Below, piece by piece: positions 13,301-24,500 of a stretch of 60,000 bases of DNA. The first letter of the stretch is position 1. Every line of letters begins with the position of its first letter. The stretch is from Nematostella vectensis (Eukaryota > Cnidaria > Anthozoa > Actiniaria > Edwardsiidae): contig NC_064043.1 of NCBI RefSeq assembly GCF_932526225.1, forward strand, positions 13,516,085 through 13,576,084, given 5' to 3'. Below the pieces are notes generated by a model. The model had not been told where the DNA came from. It made no database searches and was given only the letters and a program-made list of their open reading frames with translations. The translations under genes were made by a program, and so were the position numbers.

Positions 13301-16300
13301 GCGAGAGAAATATTCACTTATTATAGATTCCCCGCCACGAAAACCTCGAGATACCTTATCTGGCTCAAAACAGAGCAATTTGCGAAATGTAAATAAACGT
13401 GATAGGGTCCAAATCGCCACAAATGCCGAAAAAATTTCGAATGAGAAAAGATAAATAAATTACTAACAATAACTAAGAAAAAACGAGATAACTGTAAGAT
13501 TATTAAGTATTTTAGAACTGAGGCAATTCGTTAGACGTCGGATGTATAATATCTGGCATTTTGATGTCGATGTAAAATAGAGTCGATTTAAAATAAATGC
13601 CGCGTCAATCTGTTTCTTATCTCAGTCCTTAGCACTAAATCCACAACGTAATTCTCTTTTTGTTTGTGTATTTAAAAACATTATGAGCCACCACGAACCC
13701 GCGAGATTAAGAATTATTTGGGTTGGAGGGGAGGGCGATAATGTAAGGCACTTCATGGTAATAAATACAAGAAAAACCGTAACACTACATTTGGGCAATG
13801 GGTTCACTCACAAGAGAATAACGATTCCAACCACACGCCCTGTGGAGGTGCTAGAATTATATTATATATTAGTTTATAATTATGGTCCGATGCCTACAGA
13901 TAGTTTTCAAACGTTAGACAATCGGGTTCTGAGAAAGGCTATTTAATTGTCATGAGTTTCATTGAACCAAACAGCATGGTAAATATATTTTTTCTGTGCG
14001 ACTCAATGGCGGAAAATGATGATGATGACGCTGGTGGTGACGGTGATGTAGCGATGATTATGAGGATGATAATAATGAAGAAGATAAAATGACTTGTCCT
14101 TTACCTGGTCTGTGGCGTTGACGTTAGGATCACGCTGTAGCAGATAATCCACCACATCCGTATAGCCACCTTTGGCCGCCATGATCAGAGCTGTCCAGCC
14201 ACGCTAGCGATGGAAAGAAAGCTCCATTATCAGCAGTATTTCAATAAGATGATGTTAAAACATCATCGCCATCGTCACAATTGCCATCGCCATCGCCATC
14301 GCCATCGCCATCGCCATCGCCATCGCCATCGCCATCGCCATCGCCATCGCCATCGCCATCGCCATCGCCATCGCCATCGCCATCGCCATCGCCATCGCCA
14401 TCGCCATCGCCATCGCCATCGCCATCGCCATCGCCATCACCATCATCACCACCACTATCATCATGATCACTACTACAAACCAATATAAGCTCCTTCATCA
14501 GCACGACTACCACCGCAGGGCCCATCATAATCTGCATTATCATTATTAACATCATTAACACCACCACCATCATAATCATCATCGTTACCACCCATCATCA
14601 GCGTCTCTGGCATTCTTACATTCTCGACTACAACGTGACGTACTTACCGTGCCTGCGATGTCTATACTAGCGCCTTTTTCCACCAAATTGTTGATGACTT
14701 GAAGATGTCCCTTTCGTGCAGCCCACACTAGGGCAGTAGTGCCATACTGATAAATGAGAAAAAAATTCGTCACCGACGAAGGAGTGATATAGGGTACTTT
14801 TTGGAGCATTTTTACCGATTGGCCATGATACCTTCAAGACTAAAAGTCACAAGATCAAAAAGCATCCTGGCATGCCAGGGCCCATCTCTTACATACCCCA
14901 GGGGTATCCTAGCATGCCAGGGCCCATCTCTTACATACCCCAGTGGTATCCTAGCATGCCAGGGCCCATCTCTTGCATACCCCAGTGGTATCCTGGCACA
15001 CCAGGGCCCGTCGCTTACATACCCCAGGGGTATCCTTGCACGCCAGGGCCGATCTCTTACATACCCCAGGGGTATCCTAGAATGCCAGGGCCCATCTCTT
15101 ACAATCCCCAGGGGTATCCTAGCATGCCAGGGCCCGTCTCTTGCATACCCCAGTGGTATCCTGGCACACCAGGGCCCATCTCTTACATACCCCAGGGGTA
15201 TCCTAGCATGCCAGGGCCCATCTCTTACATACCCCAGGGGTATCCTAGCATGCCAGGGCCCATCTCTTACATACCCCAGGGGTATCCTGGCATGCCAGGG
15301 CTTATCTTTCACATGCACCTTACGACGGTTAGTCTTTAGGGGCGCGAGAATACCTAGAGGTGCTTAAGAGATCGACTCTGCCACGCAGAGATGTCCTCGA
15401 AAAATGCTCCTGTGGGTATATGTTTGGTTGACCATGGTTAATTCATACGCACGCTATTTTTGGTGTCATTCGGAGTTGTTCATACATAAGCAAACGTTCG
15501 CCTATCACCTTTCAAAGACAAGTGCCAGCAAAATTTGACGTCAGCATAGTGCCCGAAATAATACCATACCTTGTCAGCGGCATCAGGAGAGGCTCCAGCA
15601 TCGAGAAGCTCCTTCACGCATTCACTGTGTCCGCGGCCAGACGCCCAGATGAGGGCGGTCATCCCATGCTGCGAGAGAACAAGTCCACAAGTGGTGAATA
15701 GGCCATTCCAGCTATAAGCATGTGCGCGCACCCGACATGGAACCCTACCTCAACTACCAGAATGCAGCGCGCACTTCGTTTGCTGCAAGCCTAAAAAGGC
15801 ACGCGCTGCATTCTGGTAATTGAGGTAGGTTTGTATTTTGATGCGCTCATGCTTACTGGAATGGCCTATTACATTATGCGTATTTCATCCCAATGTCCAA
15901 ACAAAAGAACGATTTTCTGTGGAAAGCGGTTTAATAATTTTGAGTTAATATTCGTCAGATCAAATATAAGTTAAATATATCGGCTAAATAAAAATTTTAT
16001 GATAAGGAAACATTTTTATTATCTCTCGATGCGATGAACGTGTCATTGCGACCGCGATGATGAAATCAGGCGCATGATCAAATGGTAAAGGATATATTCA
16101 AGGTGTAAGAAAAATTATATTGAATAAGGTTCTACTGTATATTTCCTAGTGAAATTCGCTAGTATTCAGGGAAATTGCTTGAAGTCTGGATTTGCGTCGC
16201 AAGCAATTAAAACGTTAAATTAAAGTTATTATGTTTAGGCCCAAAGAAGTAACACATAATCATTAGAACAAAAAAGATGTTATCAGATATAACATTTTTG

Positions 16301-19300
16301 TATCTAATAGCAAAATGCTATATTCCACAAATCATCGGAGTTTTAAACGGAGCGCCTCTTTTAATCTTTTTCAAAGAAGAAGATTAATCTTTTTCAGAGA
16401 AGTACTCTCGTTACACTATCCAAATACTAAACTGAATGTCAGCTGTTGATTGATAGGTTACGCAAACAATGTTCGACCGCGCGTGCGTTAGAAAAAAATG
16501 GTGATGGCGATATTCATTAAAATGATTGCTCTTTGAGACTTATTGGGTTATTGATATTTTTGCCTTTTTTTGCGAAATAAAGAAAAGGAAGGCGTCTTTC
16601 GAGCTCGATTACAAACAAGAATCATTTTAAGGGTTTGTGATGGTTTGAATATTCAATGCGTAAGCGCTTGATGGCTTATTTTGTTATCTTTGCACTTGTT
16701 AGATTTGATTTGTTTTGTTTTTATCACAGACGAGTAAGACTCAAAAGAAAAGCAAGCGACTGTGAGGATTTACAATCGAACGATAAGCCTATTATCACAA
16801 TATGTATACGATGTATTCACAATTCACCCGTTTGTTTCCATTTGCTTACACCACAATTCGGTTCGAATGAATGCTTGTGGCCTTGGATAAACATGAAAGT
16901 ATGACAAAATATCTTTTATCATTTCGTTATGTTTTGAGTATACTAAAAGAAGCGTTTTATGCGTAAGTTTAACTTGAATTATTTTAACACAATAACACGA
17001 TAGTGACGTTACAAACGTCATACAACACCGGCTTTAGATTCTCAAATACGTACTTGACGGCGGGTCGAACATGGTGCGACAGACCGCGAAACCCTTATCG
17101 ATAAAAGTGCGCCCTTTTTCAGAGAGTGCGGGTTATCGCCAAACTTGTAAGACGCTTCAAGTGAAAGTATGCTCCTGTTTGTAATCCACCTGCCGAGCCC
17201 AGGTGATAATGACTTTTCAATGTATGCAGCTATCCAGCCACTTAGAATCGAAACCCCGGCCCTGTCTCAGTGTCCCAAGAGCTTTTACATCCAGCGCGCT
17301 ACTAGTCGTAGCTAAGTCCACACGGGCACAGGCCCAAGCTCTGCCGCAAACCGTATAAACAAACGCAGCGAGACCTTGGCTCGCAAAGAGAAACGGGTTT
17401 GATTTACCACAGAGTAATCCGTTTCTCTTATAGGCCGGTGCTAAGTAAGAGGGAAAATGTAATTTTTTAGATAAGCAGACAGCTGGGGTAACGTTGCATG
17501 GAAATCAATTCGACCATTACTGTGTAAACATAGCCCCCACAAACCAGTTAAAATCTTTGTTACAACTTTAAAAAAAAGGTTGGAATCGCGCGGGGTTGCT
17601 CAGAAACCCGATAGATGTTGAAAGGACGATGGTAACAATTGTGTACAATAAAGGTTTGAGGAGTATGACCGAAAAGAAAATCAAATTACCCACTATTCAA
17701 TCAGACCAAAACTAATGAAATTTTAATAAGGAACTAACAACACAACCAGATAAGACTCTTAAATTTGTATATTGTCTGATATTTAGAGGATATAGTCAAC
17801 TCTTTCAACTACCGTTTACTGTAAAAATCCCACGTCTTCCCCCGCGGAATAATCGGCTTGAAGGCACAGTGTACAATCTTCCGTTGGCAGCAAACCGGGG
17901 GCGGTCGGGTCAAACTTTGAATGGACCAAACGACCTTTAAACTTTATGGGATTTTCATCAGGTAGGTACCGTGCTTATTCAAGGCTTCCCATTATTATCA
18001 ATAATGCATAGTTATTACTGAGACAGCCGCACAATAAATATGTAGAATAATTAAATTTTTACTTGAAATTTGATTTTGCTTGTCATCGGCTGCGATTGAT
18101 TTTTTAAAACTTTTTATGAATATTTTTACGAGCATAGTGAATTATAAGTTGCCAAAGGAAGCAATGAGCGAACACATAATGCGATTGCTTGGATTTTGTT
18201 AATCACGGTGACTTGTTCGCACTTGTCTAAAGTACAACTTTAAAATTCATTTGGCTATTGATCGCAATCTCAGCCCGCTTTTCGGTTGTTAAGTCGTTTA
18301 TACATATTTAGATGATATACACACAAGAGCTTTAGCAAGGGCGGGAGGATAGTGGTAAGTTTTAGTACAATGTAGAACCAGCCGTAGTAGAATGAGACAA
18401 GTTTTAATGGTGACCCACACATAAAACGATGCTCCTCAAATAAGTACTCCAGGAAAAAGACGATTTAAAGATAAGAATATTCTTTTTTGGGTTCTCTATC
18501 TTAGTGATATCCTTTGCCGAAAGTAAAGGATCTATAGTCCCTATAATCTGGAGTCCCAAAGGTGTAAACGGTGTTTCGAGGTGTTACCAAAAAAGGCGCG
18601 AAGCGAGAGTCAAGGGGAGGCCAAAGTCTCGAGAAGGGACCTATTTATCCTACTATCCTTGCATACAGTCTGTACGACACTTAACCCACTACTCCACGCC
18701 GGACCAGGTCATTCTGAACGGGATGGGCGCTTTACATTATCTGTATTCCAACCCCTTCAACGAGACACATTCTCGCTTACAAGCACCCGAAATAAACGAA
18801 TGGTTTACCTATACGAAATAATAAATTAATGGTTTACTTATACGATGTACATACTTGTCCTTTTTCATTGGGATCCGCGCCAAATGCCAGAAGGTCTTTG
18901 ACGATTTCCGCGTGTCCTTTGTACGATGCCCAAACGAGGGGGGTCCAGCCACCCTTTAGAGGGAAATACAAAAGTCGCGAGGGTAAGAAAAACAAGGAAA
19001 CACCACTGGTAACCCAGGCTATCTAGTTTTGCCTATTTATCTCACGCTAACATTGTACGAAAAATGAAAAAAAAAAAATGAAAAGAAAAATGCATTAAGT
19101 ATCGTGTTTATATTAACATTTTGCGTGTTGTCTACTCGTATTAAAGCGTCTTTGGTGTATTTTTTTAGGAATCCCGATTTAAACAATTTTAAACATTTTC
19201 ATTTTAACAAGTTTATTTTTTCTCTTTTTTTTCTCACAATATCTCTAAGGCGAAAGCCAATGCAGGTGAGTACAGAAAATGTATGAACCTTCTCACAAAA

Positions 19301-22300
19301 ATTAGGCTTGTGACTTGTGGCATTCGCCTAATGGGGGTGAGTGTTTTAACAGCGTTTTAATCGAGATTCTTCAAAAACAAAGACAAAACACAAAATGTAA
19401 ACATAAATACAATACTTATCTACCTATTTATTTTCCATAAAGTATTGTAATGGTACAATGTTTACCGTAAGATCATCATAACATCATAAGGCAGAAATAG
19501 AGCTTGGGCTACCTGAGGTATTTTTACACGTGTGTGATAAATTTGAATTTAGATATAAACAAAGATTTTCGGCATTAGGTCCTCCGGCTTTCCATAAATG
19601 TATAGATTTTGAATATATCTTTACTATTTGAAGCCTAAAACCCGCAAATAAACTTGCTAGGTTTCTCTGGCACATTGCCAGATTTGTTTGTGGACAAGTA
19701 ACCACCAAGTACCACAGGTAGCCCGGTACCTTGTACAAAACAAGAACACTTTCTTTATATGGTAAAAAAAAACAAAGATGGTGCAATGATAATAGCTTTA
19801 ATCGTTTTCAAACTTTCACGCTAATTAGTAAATGATAAGTGTTTAATCAAATACGTTCCCAAATCACTTCAAAATTCTGATTCGCCCTTCAAATTCGGGT
19901 TTCCTGTGTGACAAAGCGCGCGCGTTAGGTCATGTTTGGGCGGCAAATTGATTGTGACGTCATACATAATAAACTCCATTGCTTGGAAGTAGGGCAAATG
20001 TGTTTGCATTAATCTTTTGAAGAAGATGAATGACAAATTGAAGGAAAGACATTGTTTGCAAGTGGACATAGAGGTAGGTAGTAGACAGTAGAAGGATTTG
20101 TATAGAATTTACTCGAATTAGCGAGGATGATAAAGTGTTTGCATGCTTTGTGTGTTGATGCGAACTGCTTGCCCGGAGATCAAGCAAAGAATAGATTGTC
20201 AAAGTTTAATTTACGTACAGTCTCCTTAACTTACTTCTTTTAATAAAGAACAAAAAAGAGTACAAAAAAACCGTTACAGTTCCATTGGCCTGTCGACCAA
20301 ATTTAGGTCAATCCATGGAGTAGTCTGTCCTGAAGGACAAAAATTTGGCAAAGTCGACTACCAGTTTTTGGTGAATAATGGAGTTTGAACATGTTGTTCA
20401 TGAATATTGATAATGGTTTTGTTGTTTGAATGCCAAAAGCATATGATAATGTTTGCCATACTTTATAAAAACACAAAGATTTTACTTATGTTGTATCGAC
20501 AGCCTTTTGGTATCCGAAAGCACCGGACATGTGTGGATGGGAAGCCTAAGGCGAGGAACATTTGGTATTTCACAAAAGGGTGGCTGATTCTCTTACAAAA
20601 AATCAAGCAAGTCTAGATCCAGTCCCTTAAATAAAAAATCAAGCAAGTAATGACTGGCAGAAAACAATCGCCAAATCCTTTGGAAAACAAATCATGCAGC
20701 AAAGCTGCCCAGGAAAAAAAAAGACCAAAAATTTAGCCACCCCCCTGTCAAGTATCAAACGTTCCGTTCCTAAATAAGACCCTCAATTTCAAATACATCA
20801 GGATGTGTGTAAACATAGACGTAGTTGTTGCTTAGATTTTGACACCTTTCATATGGATAACTCCTTACCACATCAGCTAGTTGAAGTCTGGCCCCACTTT
20901 CCAGCAATTCTTTGGCAACCTCAGAACAACCCTCCTTACATGCAGCAATCAGGGCAGTCCAGCCATCCTGTGAAATTCATTGAAAGATGAAACAACATAA
21001 TATGACATAACCTAAAACTGAATTTTTAGGGAGGAGAATCATTTGGATACATAAAGACATGACAGAATAGTGTTACAAATGGACTTATTTACATCTTTAA
21101 AGTATTTAGCATGCTGCTGAAACAAAATATTCAATTCAACTTATAGAATTTGTTATCACTGACTTTGTTTTATAAAATGTCATTTTGTCATGGTATTAGG
21201 GATTTCAATGGCAATAATCAGTCTGATTAAGGAACCTGAATTATGAATCAGCAAGGTTTTCTCAAGGTCACACATACTGTATACCTGGCAGGGCTGTTTA
21301 GGAACTTAGGAGTCTCAGATTTTTCCAACATTTTATGGCCCAAAATAAAAGTTTTAAGGCCATAAAAAGATAGCAAAATTTTAGCCTTATCATAATAGTC
21401 CCCACACGTCCCAATGTGTTTGGATGAAGATTGATAATCTAATCAACCCTTGATAAAGCACATAGCTCTTTAGCTGTATAATAATATGAAATACTGTAGA
21501 ACCCTGCTAACTTAAACACAAAAAAACTCGAACAACAAACAACAAACTTGAATTCAAGCTTAACTTTAACTGTTTTTTGTTTCCCTTGAAATAACCTAAC
21601 CCTGCATCATCTCACCTCGTCTTGGGCATTGACTTCTGCATTTCTTTTTAGAAGTTCATGTACTATCTCCACATTTCCTTTCTCTGATGCTATTATCAAG
21701 GGGGTTTGTCCATTCTGGAGAGTAAATAACAACAGCTTTTTTTGTTACTTGCTTATCTTGAAATCCAAATTAACCATTGTACATATACAACTAAATACAT
21801 TATAAAACCTTGATTCACTGGAAATATAATTGCTAGCATTTTTTCTTACTCATAAAACACAGTTTTTTTTATATTGGCTTTAAAGTGAATAAAGTCCAAA
21901 GAAATATTAAAAGTACAAAAAACTAATAAGATTATTAAAGGCCTGATCCCAGTTTAAATGGGGAAGAATGGGCCAAAGTCATCCAGGCTCATTCACCCAC
22001 TATAAAAGGATTTTTTTGTGAGTAATAGGTGAGTTGCACTAACAAATAATGTGACTTTCTGAGTGGCAAATTCAAGCTAAAATAAACACAGAAATTGCTG
22101 CACCTGTCACACCAGAGAGTGAAGAAAAAAATCAATGAAAATAATTCCTTTCTGACAAAGAAACATTCTGGCTGAATTATATGCAGTGAATAAGTTGCTT
22201 TTTGTTGTTGTTATTTTTCAGCTAAAAGTCAGAGTGTGTGTGTGTAAGCTTGCCACCAAAAAGTCACATTGATTTCTTAGTGCAAGTTGCTCTTGGAACA

Positions 22301-22438
22301 GTGTTTTAGAGGCATGCTAACACAAACCGAATCTCTTTGCTCCAAATCAATCCCTGCACTTTCTAAAAGGTTGAGGACAGTGGAACAGCTTCCTTCTTCA
22401 ATAGCTTCCAGTAAGTTTACTTGTTCAGGGCCAGGCAT
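719..22438 (-). CDS. KIDINS220: KIDINS220/ARMS-like ankyrin-repeat membrane scaffold, complete, 19 coding exons
   Basis: Exons in transcript order: 22328-22438, 21616-21714, 20869-20967, 18855-18953, 15570-15668, 14648-14746, 14105-14203, 12142-12240, 9676-9774, 8985-9083, 8219-8317, 7964-8141, 7398-7565, 4758-6724, 4214-4351, 3586-3785, 3117-3181, 2572-2741, 719-1948. They sum to 5217 nt (1738 residues plus stop), close to the vertebrate protein (about 1770). All junctions keep frame and have GT-AG ends. The ATG lies directly after a 3' splice site (TTACAG), so an untranslated exon must lie upstream. Domain order is eleven ankyrin repeats (about 38-400), KAP P-loop NTPase with four membrane segments (about 427-1138), SAM-like region (about 1139-1250) and a disordered tail. 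In vertebrates this plasma-membrane scaffold couples neurotrophin and ephrin receptors to MAPK signalling and is a protein kinase D substrate; a cnidarian role is inferred only. No pigment or cytoskeleton link to its neighbours is visible. Confidence 0.94.
3504..3581. repeat. two identical 32-bp copies (46-bp spacing) abutting the exon 16 donor
   Basis: The segment beginning CGATATAACGAACAG occurs at 3504-3535 and again at 3550-3581. The second copy ends four bases before the donor of KIDINS220 exon 16. Sequence further left (3387-3450) reads CTCGATTTAACGAACC, which resembles terminal sequences of pogo/Tigger-type DNA transposons. That assignment is only a resemblance. Confidence 0.55.
4027..4195. 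repeat. 84-bp tandem duplication, two copies
   Basis: Copy 1 starts at 4027 and copy 2 at 4111, both beginning AAATGATGAGAGTTTTGAG and ending in an A-rich tract after GGATCGAAAGACTT. Only a few bases differ. It lies in the intron between KIDINS220 exons 15 and 16. Confidence 0.85.
4758..7565 (-). CDS. KIDINS220: KIDINS220 part: KAP P-loop NTPase with four transmembrane segments (exons 13-14)
   Basis: Exon 13 (7398-7565) carries the family signature [13 protein letters not shown] and the Walker A loop ARWGSGKS (about residues 468-475). Exon 14 is one uninterrupted 1967-nt exon. It starts DEMREFA, then has two membrane segments (about 504-526 and 527-547), the conserved [11 protein letters not shown], and two more membrane segments (about 666-687 and 702-728). 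Walker B follows at about 776-784 (IVVVIDGLD), then downstream KAP motifs such as [15 protein letters not shown] and [14 protein letters not shown]. Insertion of membrane helices between Walker A and Walker B is typical of the animal KAP NTPases and is what anchors this protein in the membrane. The NTPase residues look intact. The split puts Walker A alone in a short exon. Confidence 0.94.
7964..22438 (-). CDS. KIDINS220: KIDINS220 part: N-terminus and eleven ankyrin repeats (exons 1-12)
   Basis: Exon 1 encodes a 37-residue leader starting [16 protein letters not shown]. Exons 2-11 are each exactly 99 nt, phase 0 at both ends, one 33-residue ankyrin repeat per exon with the G-x-TPL/TAL...A...GH..IV..LL..GA pattern. 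Exon 12 (178 nt) holds repeat 11 ([13 protein letters not shown]) and the linker [14 protein letters not shown], which is nearly invariant in the family. The repeats match the vertebrate ones one for one in order; for example repeat 5 has [15 protein letters not shown] and repeat 8 has [13 protein letters not shown]. These repeats form the cytosolic N-terminal interaction face. Repeat 10 ([16 protein letters not shown]) is followed directly by repeat 11, as in vertebrates. Confidence 0.93.
8571..8738. mobile_element. MITE copy 1, degenerate termini
   Basis: This segment is homologous along its length to the element at 15697-15870. Shared blocks include GCCATTCCAGCTATAAGCATG, CTACCTCAACTACC and GCATTCTGGTA. 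It is an imperfect inverted repeat with a GC-rich middle. It interrupts a short tandem repeat: CCTGGGGCGGTTAC-type units lie on both sides (about 8496-8570 and 8739-8815), which supports insertion. It lies in the intron between KIDINS220 exons 10 and 11. Confidence 0.65.
8891..8927 (-). pseudogene. decayed partial copy of the KIDINS220 ankyrin-repeat-9 exon
   Basis: The plus strand CTCCGCTTCGGGAAGATCTC closely matches the middle of exon 10 (CTCCCGCTTCGAGAAGATCTC, about 9018-9040), and the similarity runs on through AATGTT and GTATA. About 32 of 37 bases agree by eye. There is no intact repeat or frame around it. It is best read as a small local duplication of exon sequence inside the intron. 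Confidence 0.5.
8919..8968. repeat. two adjacent perfect hairpins
   Basis: TTGGTATAA / TTATACCAA (loop GCT) spans 8919-8939. It is overlapped by a 14-bp-arm inverted repeat, CAAGAGACCATGAT / ATCATGGTCTCTTG, with loop GTAT at 8937-8968. Both are intronic. No T-run or other terminator context is relevant in this genome. Confidence 0.75.
9775..12141. other. KIDINS220 intron 8, no gene recognised
   Basis: This is AT-rich intron between ankyrin exons 9 and 8. Around 10240-10430 there are loosely repeated segments with CACTAATATATAACA and GGGAGACCGTAATT, a decayed tandem array. A CT/GC-richer patch lies at 11290-11450. I found no exon with an ankyrin repeat here, and the repeat count already matches vertebrates without one. 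Confidence 0.6.
12241..14104. other. KIDINS220 intron 7, no gene recognised
   Basis: AT-rich intron. Small open frames on either strand (for example 13683-13946) show no family motif. A short GATGATGACG-type low-complexity patch occurs at about 14015-14085. Confidence 0.6.
14280..14440. repeat. hexanucleotide microsatellite (CCATCG)n, about 26 copies
   Basis: A nearly perfect CCATCG array that passes into imperfect CATCAC/CATCAT triplets to about 14470 and again at 14520-14600. All frames are open because the unit has no stops, which produces spurious His-Arg, Pro-Ser and Asp-Gly open frames. It lies in the intron between KIDINS220 exons 6 and 7. Confidence 0.95.
14865..15306. repeat. 42-bp minisatellite, about 10.5 copies
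   Basis: The unit contains ATGCCAGGGCCCATCTC and CATACCCCAGGGGTATCCT. Copies differ by a few substitutions (GGCACACC, GTCTC, AATCCC). Because 42 is a multiple of three, the array is open in several frames on both strands (a [14 protein letters not shown]-like repeat peptide), but it lies inside the intron between KIDINS220 exons 5 and 6 and has no gene context. Confidence 0.95.
15697..15870. mobile_element. MITE copy 2 with terminal inverted repeats
   Basis: The 174-bp segment begins AATAGGCCATTCCAG and ends with its exact reverse complement. Subterminal GCATG/CATGC blocks and CTACCTCAACTACC versus AATTGAGGTAG are also inverted. No coding capacity is present, so it is a non-autonomous DNA element. 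The superfamily is not recognised. It sits just upstream of KIDINS220 exon 5. Confidence 0.75.
15871..18854. other. KIDINS220 intron 4, mostly featureless
   Basis: Long AT-rich intron between ankyrin exons 4 and 3. Apart from the tRNA-like segment near 17244-17301 I see no exon or mobile element. GC-richer patches occur at 17040-17420 and 18540-18720. Confidence 0.5.
17244..17301 (-). mobile_element. tRNA-like segment, possible SINE head
   Basis: Read on the minus strand, TAGCGCGCTGG resembles an RNA polymerase III box A. About 40 nt later GGGTTTCGATTCT resembles box B (consensus GGTTCGANTCC). The spacing fits a tRNA-derived promoter, but I could not fold a full cloverleaf, so a SINE remnant is more likely than a working tRNA. 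The element boundaries are not defined. Confidence 0.35.
18954..20868. other. KIDINS220 intron 3, no gene recognised
   Basis: AT-rich intron between ankyrin exons 3 and 2. Small open frames (for example 19484-19786 minus) have no recognisable domain. No repeat array is seen. Confidence 0.55.
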
Positions 22439-24500
22439 CTGTAATAATATTCAATTCTTTGTTAAAAATGGAAATACTTCTACTTGTGTGCTGTATTCCA
22501 ATCTTTTAAAAGGCCTATTCCAATTAGACCTCTCTAATTGAATTGTTTTGCATGTTTTGATGAGAACATGATTCAACTTGACTTTGAATTTCTTAAGATA
22601 ATGATAGTGCAAGAAAATGGTGTTTGCCAATCAAAATAAACATAAAACATGTTCAATCATAGACATCGTACTTATAAGAAAAGAGAAAGGTTTCAAAATT
22701 AGAATATTTTTAGATCTTTTAAATTCATATAAAGCATTTTATCTTATCTCTTGTGGTAACAGAACACTAGATAAGCTTGAAGTACCTAAAATACTATCCA
22801 TTCACATCAAGGAAACAAATAATCTAAAGCTTTGAAATGGCATTGAAATTCCCATATTAATAGCAAAGTGTTTTAGTGCTTGATATTTTTTACTTTGGCT
22901 GTTTTTTTAGCTTAACATAAAAGTAGTATTAGTATTATTGTGTTTGATGCCAGTGGTGGATTTTCATATTATATGATAGTCATACCATAGTTTACAAACT
23001 ATGTTGTTTTAGTTTTAAACAATAAGATATTTTCTTCTATATGTAGAACTACTGCAGTACCCTGGGGCTGCCAGTCTTGTTTTACAAAAAACTTTAAGAC
23101 CCTTACCTGAGTTTAAGGCTTGATATGGTGACTTCAGCACATGTTTTTTAACCAAGCATTATACAAGAGATGATAGTCATATTTGCCCAGTCTTATGGGG
23201 TTGCAATAAACTTAATCATAATGCATGATATGAAAACCATACTTGCCCTGTTTAATAGGGTTGCAATTAAGGTTGATCTTAACTAATCACTACCAAGATG
23301 AGAATCATACTTGTCCTGTTTAATGGGGTTGCAATAGATTGATCTTAACTAATCATTACCAAGATAAAATCATACTTGCCCTGTTTAATGGGATTGCAAT
23401 AGGCTGATGGTTAATGAGGCGTGGGTAGTTATTCTCATGGTCGCTGTCTTGCTTAGGCCTCCGAAACCACATGAGAGAATCTTAGCCTTTAGTGAATACA
23501 ATGCTGCGGGTGACTAGGTAGGTGTCCTATAGTGATGAACAAGATTTGGATTACTGTTAATTTAATAGCATTTTACAGTTATTGGATCAAGATCCATTAA
23601 GGCTCTTGTGAATTAGTTTAGCTTGTCAATCACCATGGCTCTATGCCTCAATACTTAAGGTACTTTATACTAAGCTCAGCAAGTGTTCATGATATTGTCA
23701 CACAGGGTGTTGAGTTTTGTGTTATTTTATGAACACACAGCAGTATGAACAGCCATTGGTTCATTGTCTTTTGTTGCTTATCTGAGTATAGCTAGTTGTA
23801 CAAGTTGTTTAGATGAGCAAGTGAGTGTGTGGGGGAAAGAAATGTGACAGATGGATTTTGTTGGTGAAATATAAGTTGTTTCAAATATTAATAGCTACAT
23901 TCATTCAATAAGGCAATTTTCTCCTGACTTTCACTTTAAAGACATGTAAGGTAAGCCAAGCAAAAGTTAGAAATACTTCTTCAGGGCTTTCGACAAAATA
24001 ATTATAAAGCTGACCTAGAAGCTCACTGAGTTTTTTAACAGAGTCCTGGGATTCTAAGTTTAATAAAAAGTTTCTCATATATCTTATAGAATAGTGATTA
24101 CTTCTAATAGTAATATCATTATAAAAAATATTTAGATACTCATGCAGTGGAACCCTGATAACCTGTACTGCTCCTTTTCTAGCTTTGATTTAGTGGGGTC
24201 GCCCCGTCTACAATAACAACATGATTTAAATACAACACAATAAAGGAAAATAAAGAGTGCTTATTGTAATTCTCTCAGCATGAGACTGTTCAGCCCTAGT
24301 AACTCACAGGAATTCTATGTGTACAGATTGAAAAACACTCAACTTTCATACTGTTCAACACACTAACTACTGGGAAACTGGTTCAGCTTAGAGTCTTCTA
24401 GCTGATATCGAAACAAAAAAGGTGTCATGAAACAAAGAGACAAAACACTCTAGTTTACCACTTTGATCCATGTCTTCTTGTGTCCTCAAAAGTATTCCAT
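22439..24500. other. 5' region of KIDINS220 with a possible untranslated-exon donor
   Basis: AT-rich. The minus strand has a strong donor, CTCAG|GTAAGG, at 23107|23106, which could end a 5' untranslated exon splicing to 22438. A second candidate donor (AACG|GTAAGC) lies near 26591. Neither can be decided without transcript data. The region also holds a four-copy repeat at 23172-23408. Confidence 0.35.
23172..23408. repeat. degenerate tandem repeat, four copies of about 60-70 bp
   Basis: The phrase CATACTTGCCCTGTTTAAT followed by GGGGTTGCAATA recurs at about 23176, 23244, 23309 and 23370, separated by TTGATCTTAACTAATCA. Copies differ by substitutions and small gaps. Confidence 0.8.

Noticed and set aside
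14210-15367. His/Arg, Ser/Pro, Asp/Gly and [14 protein letters not shown]-type open frames
   Set aside because: Products of the hexanucleotide and 42-bp arrays inside KIDINS220 introns, open on both strands.
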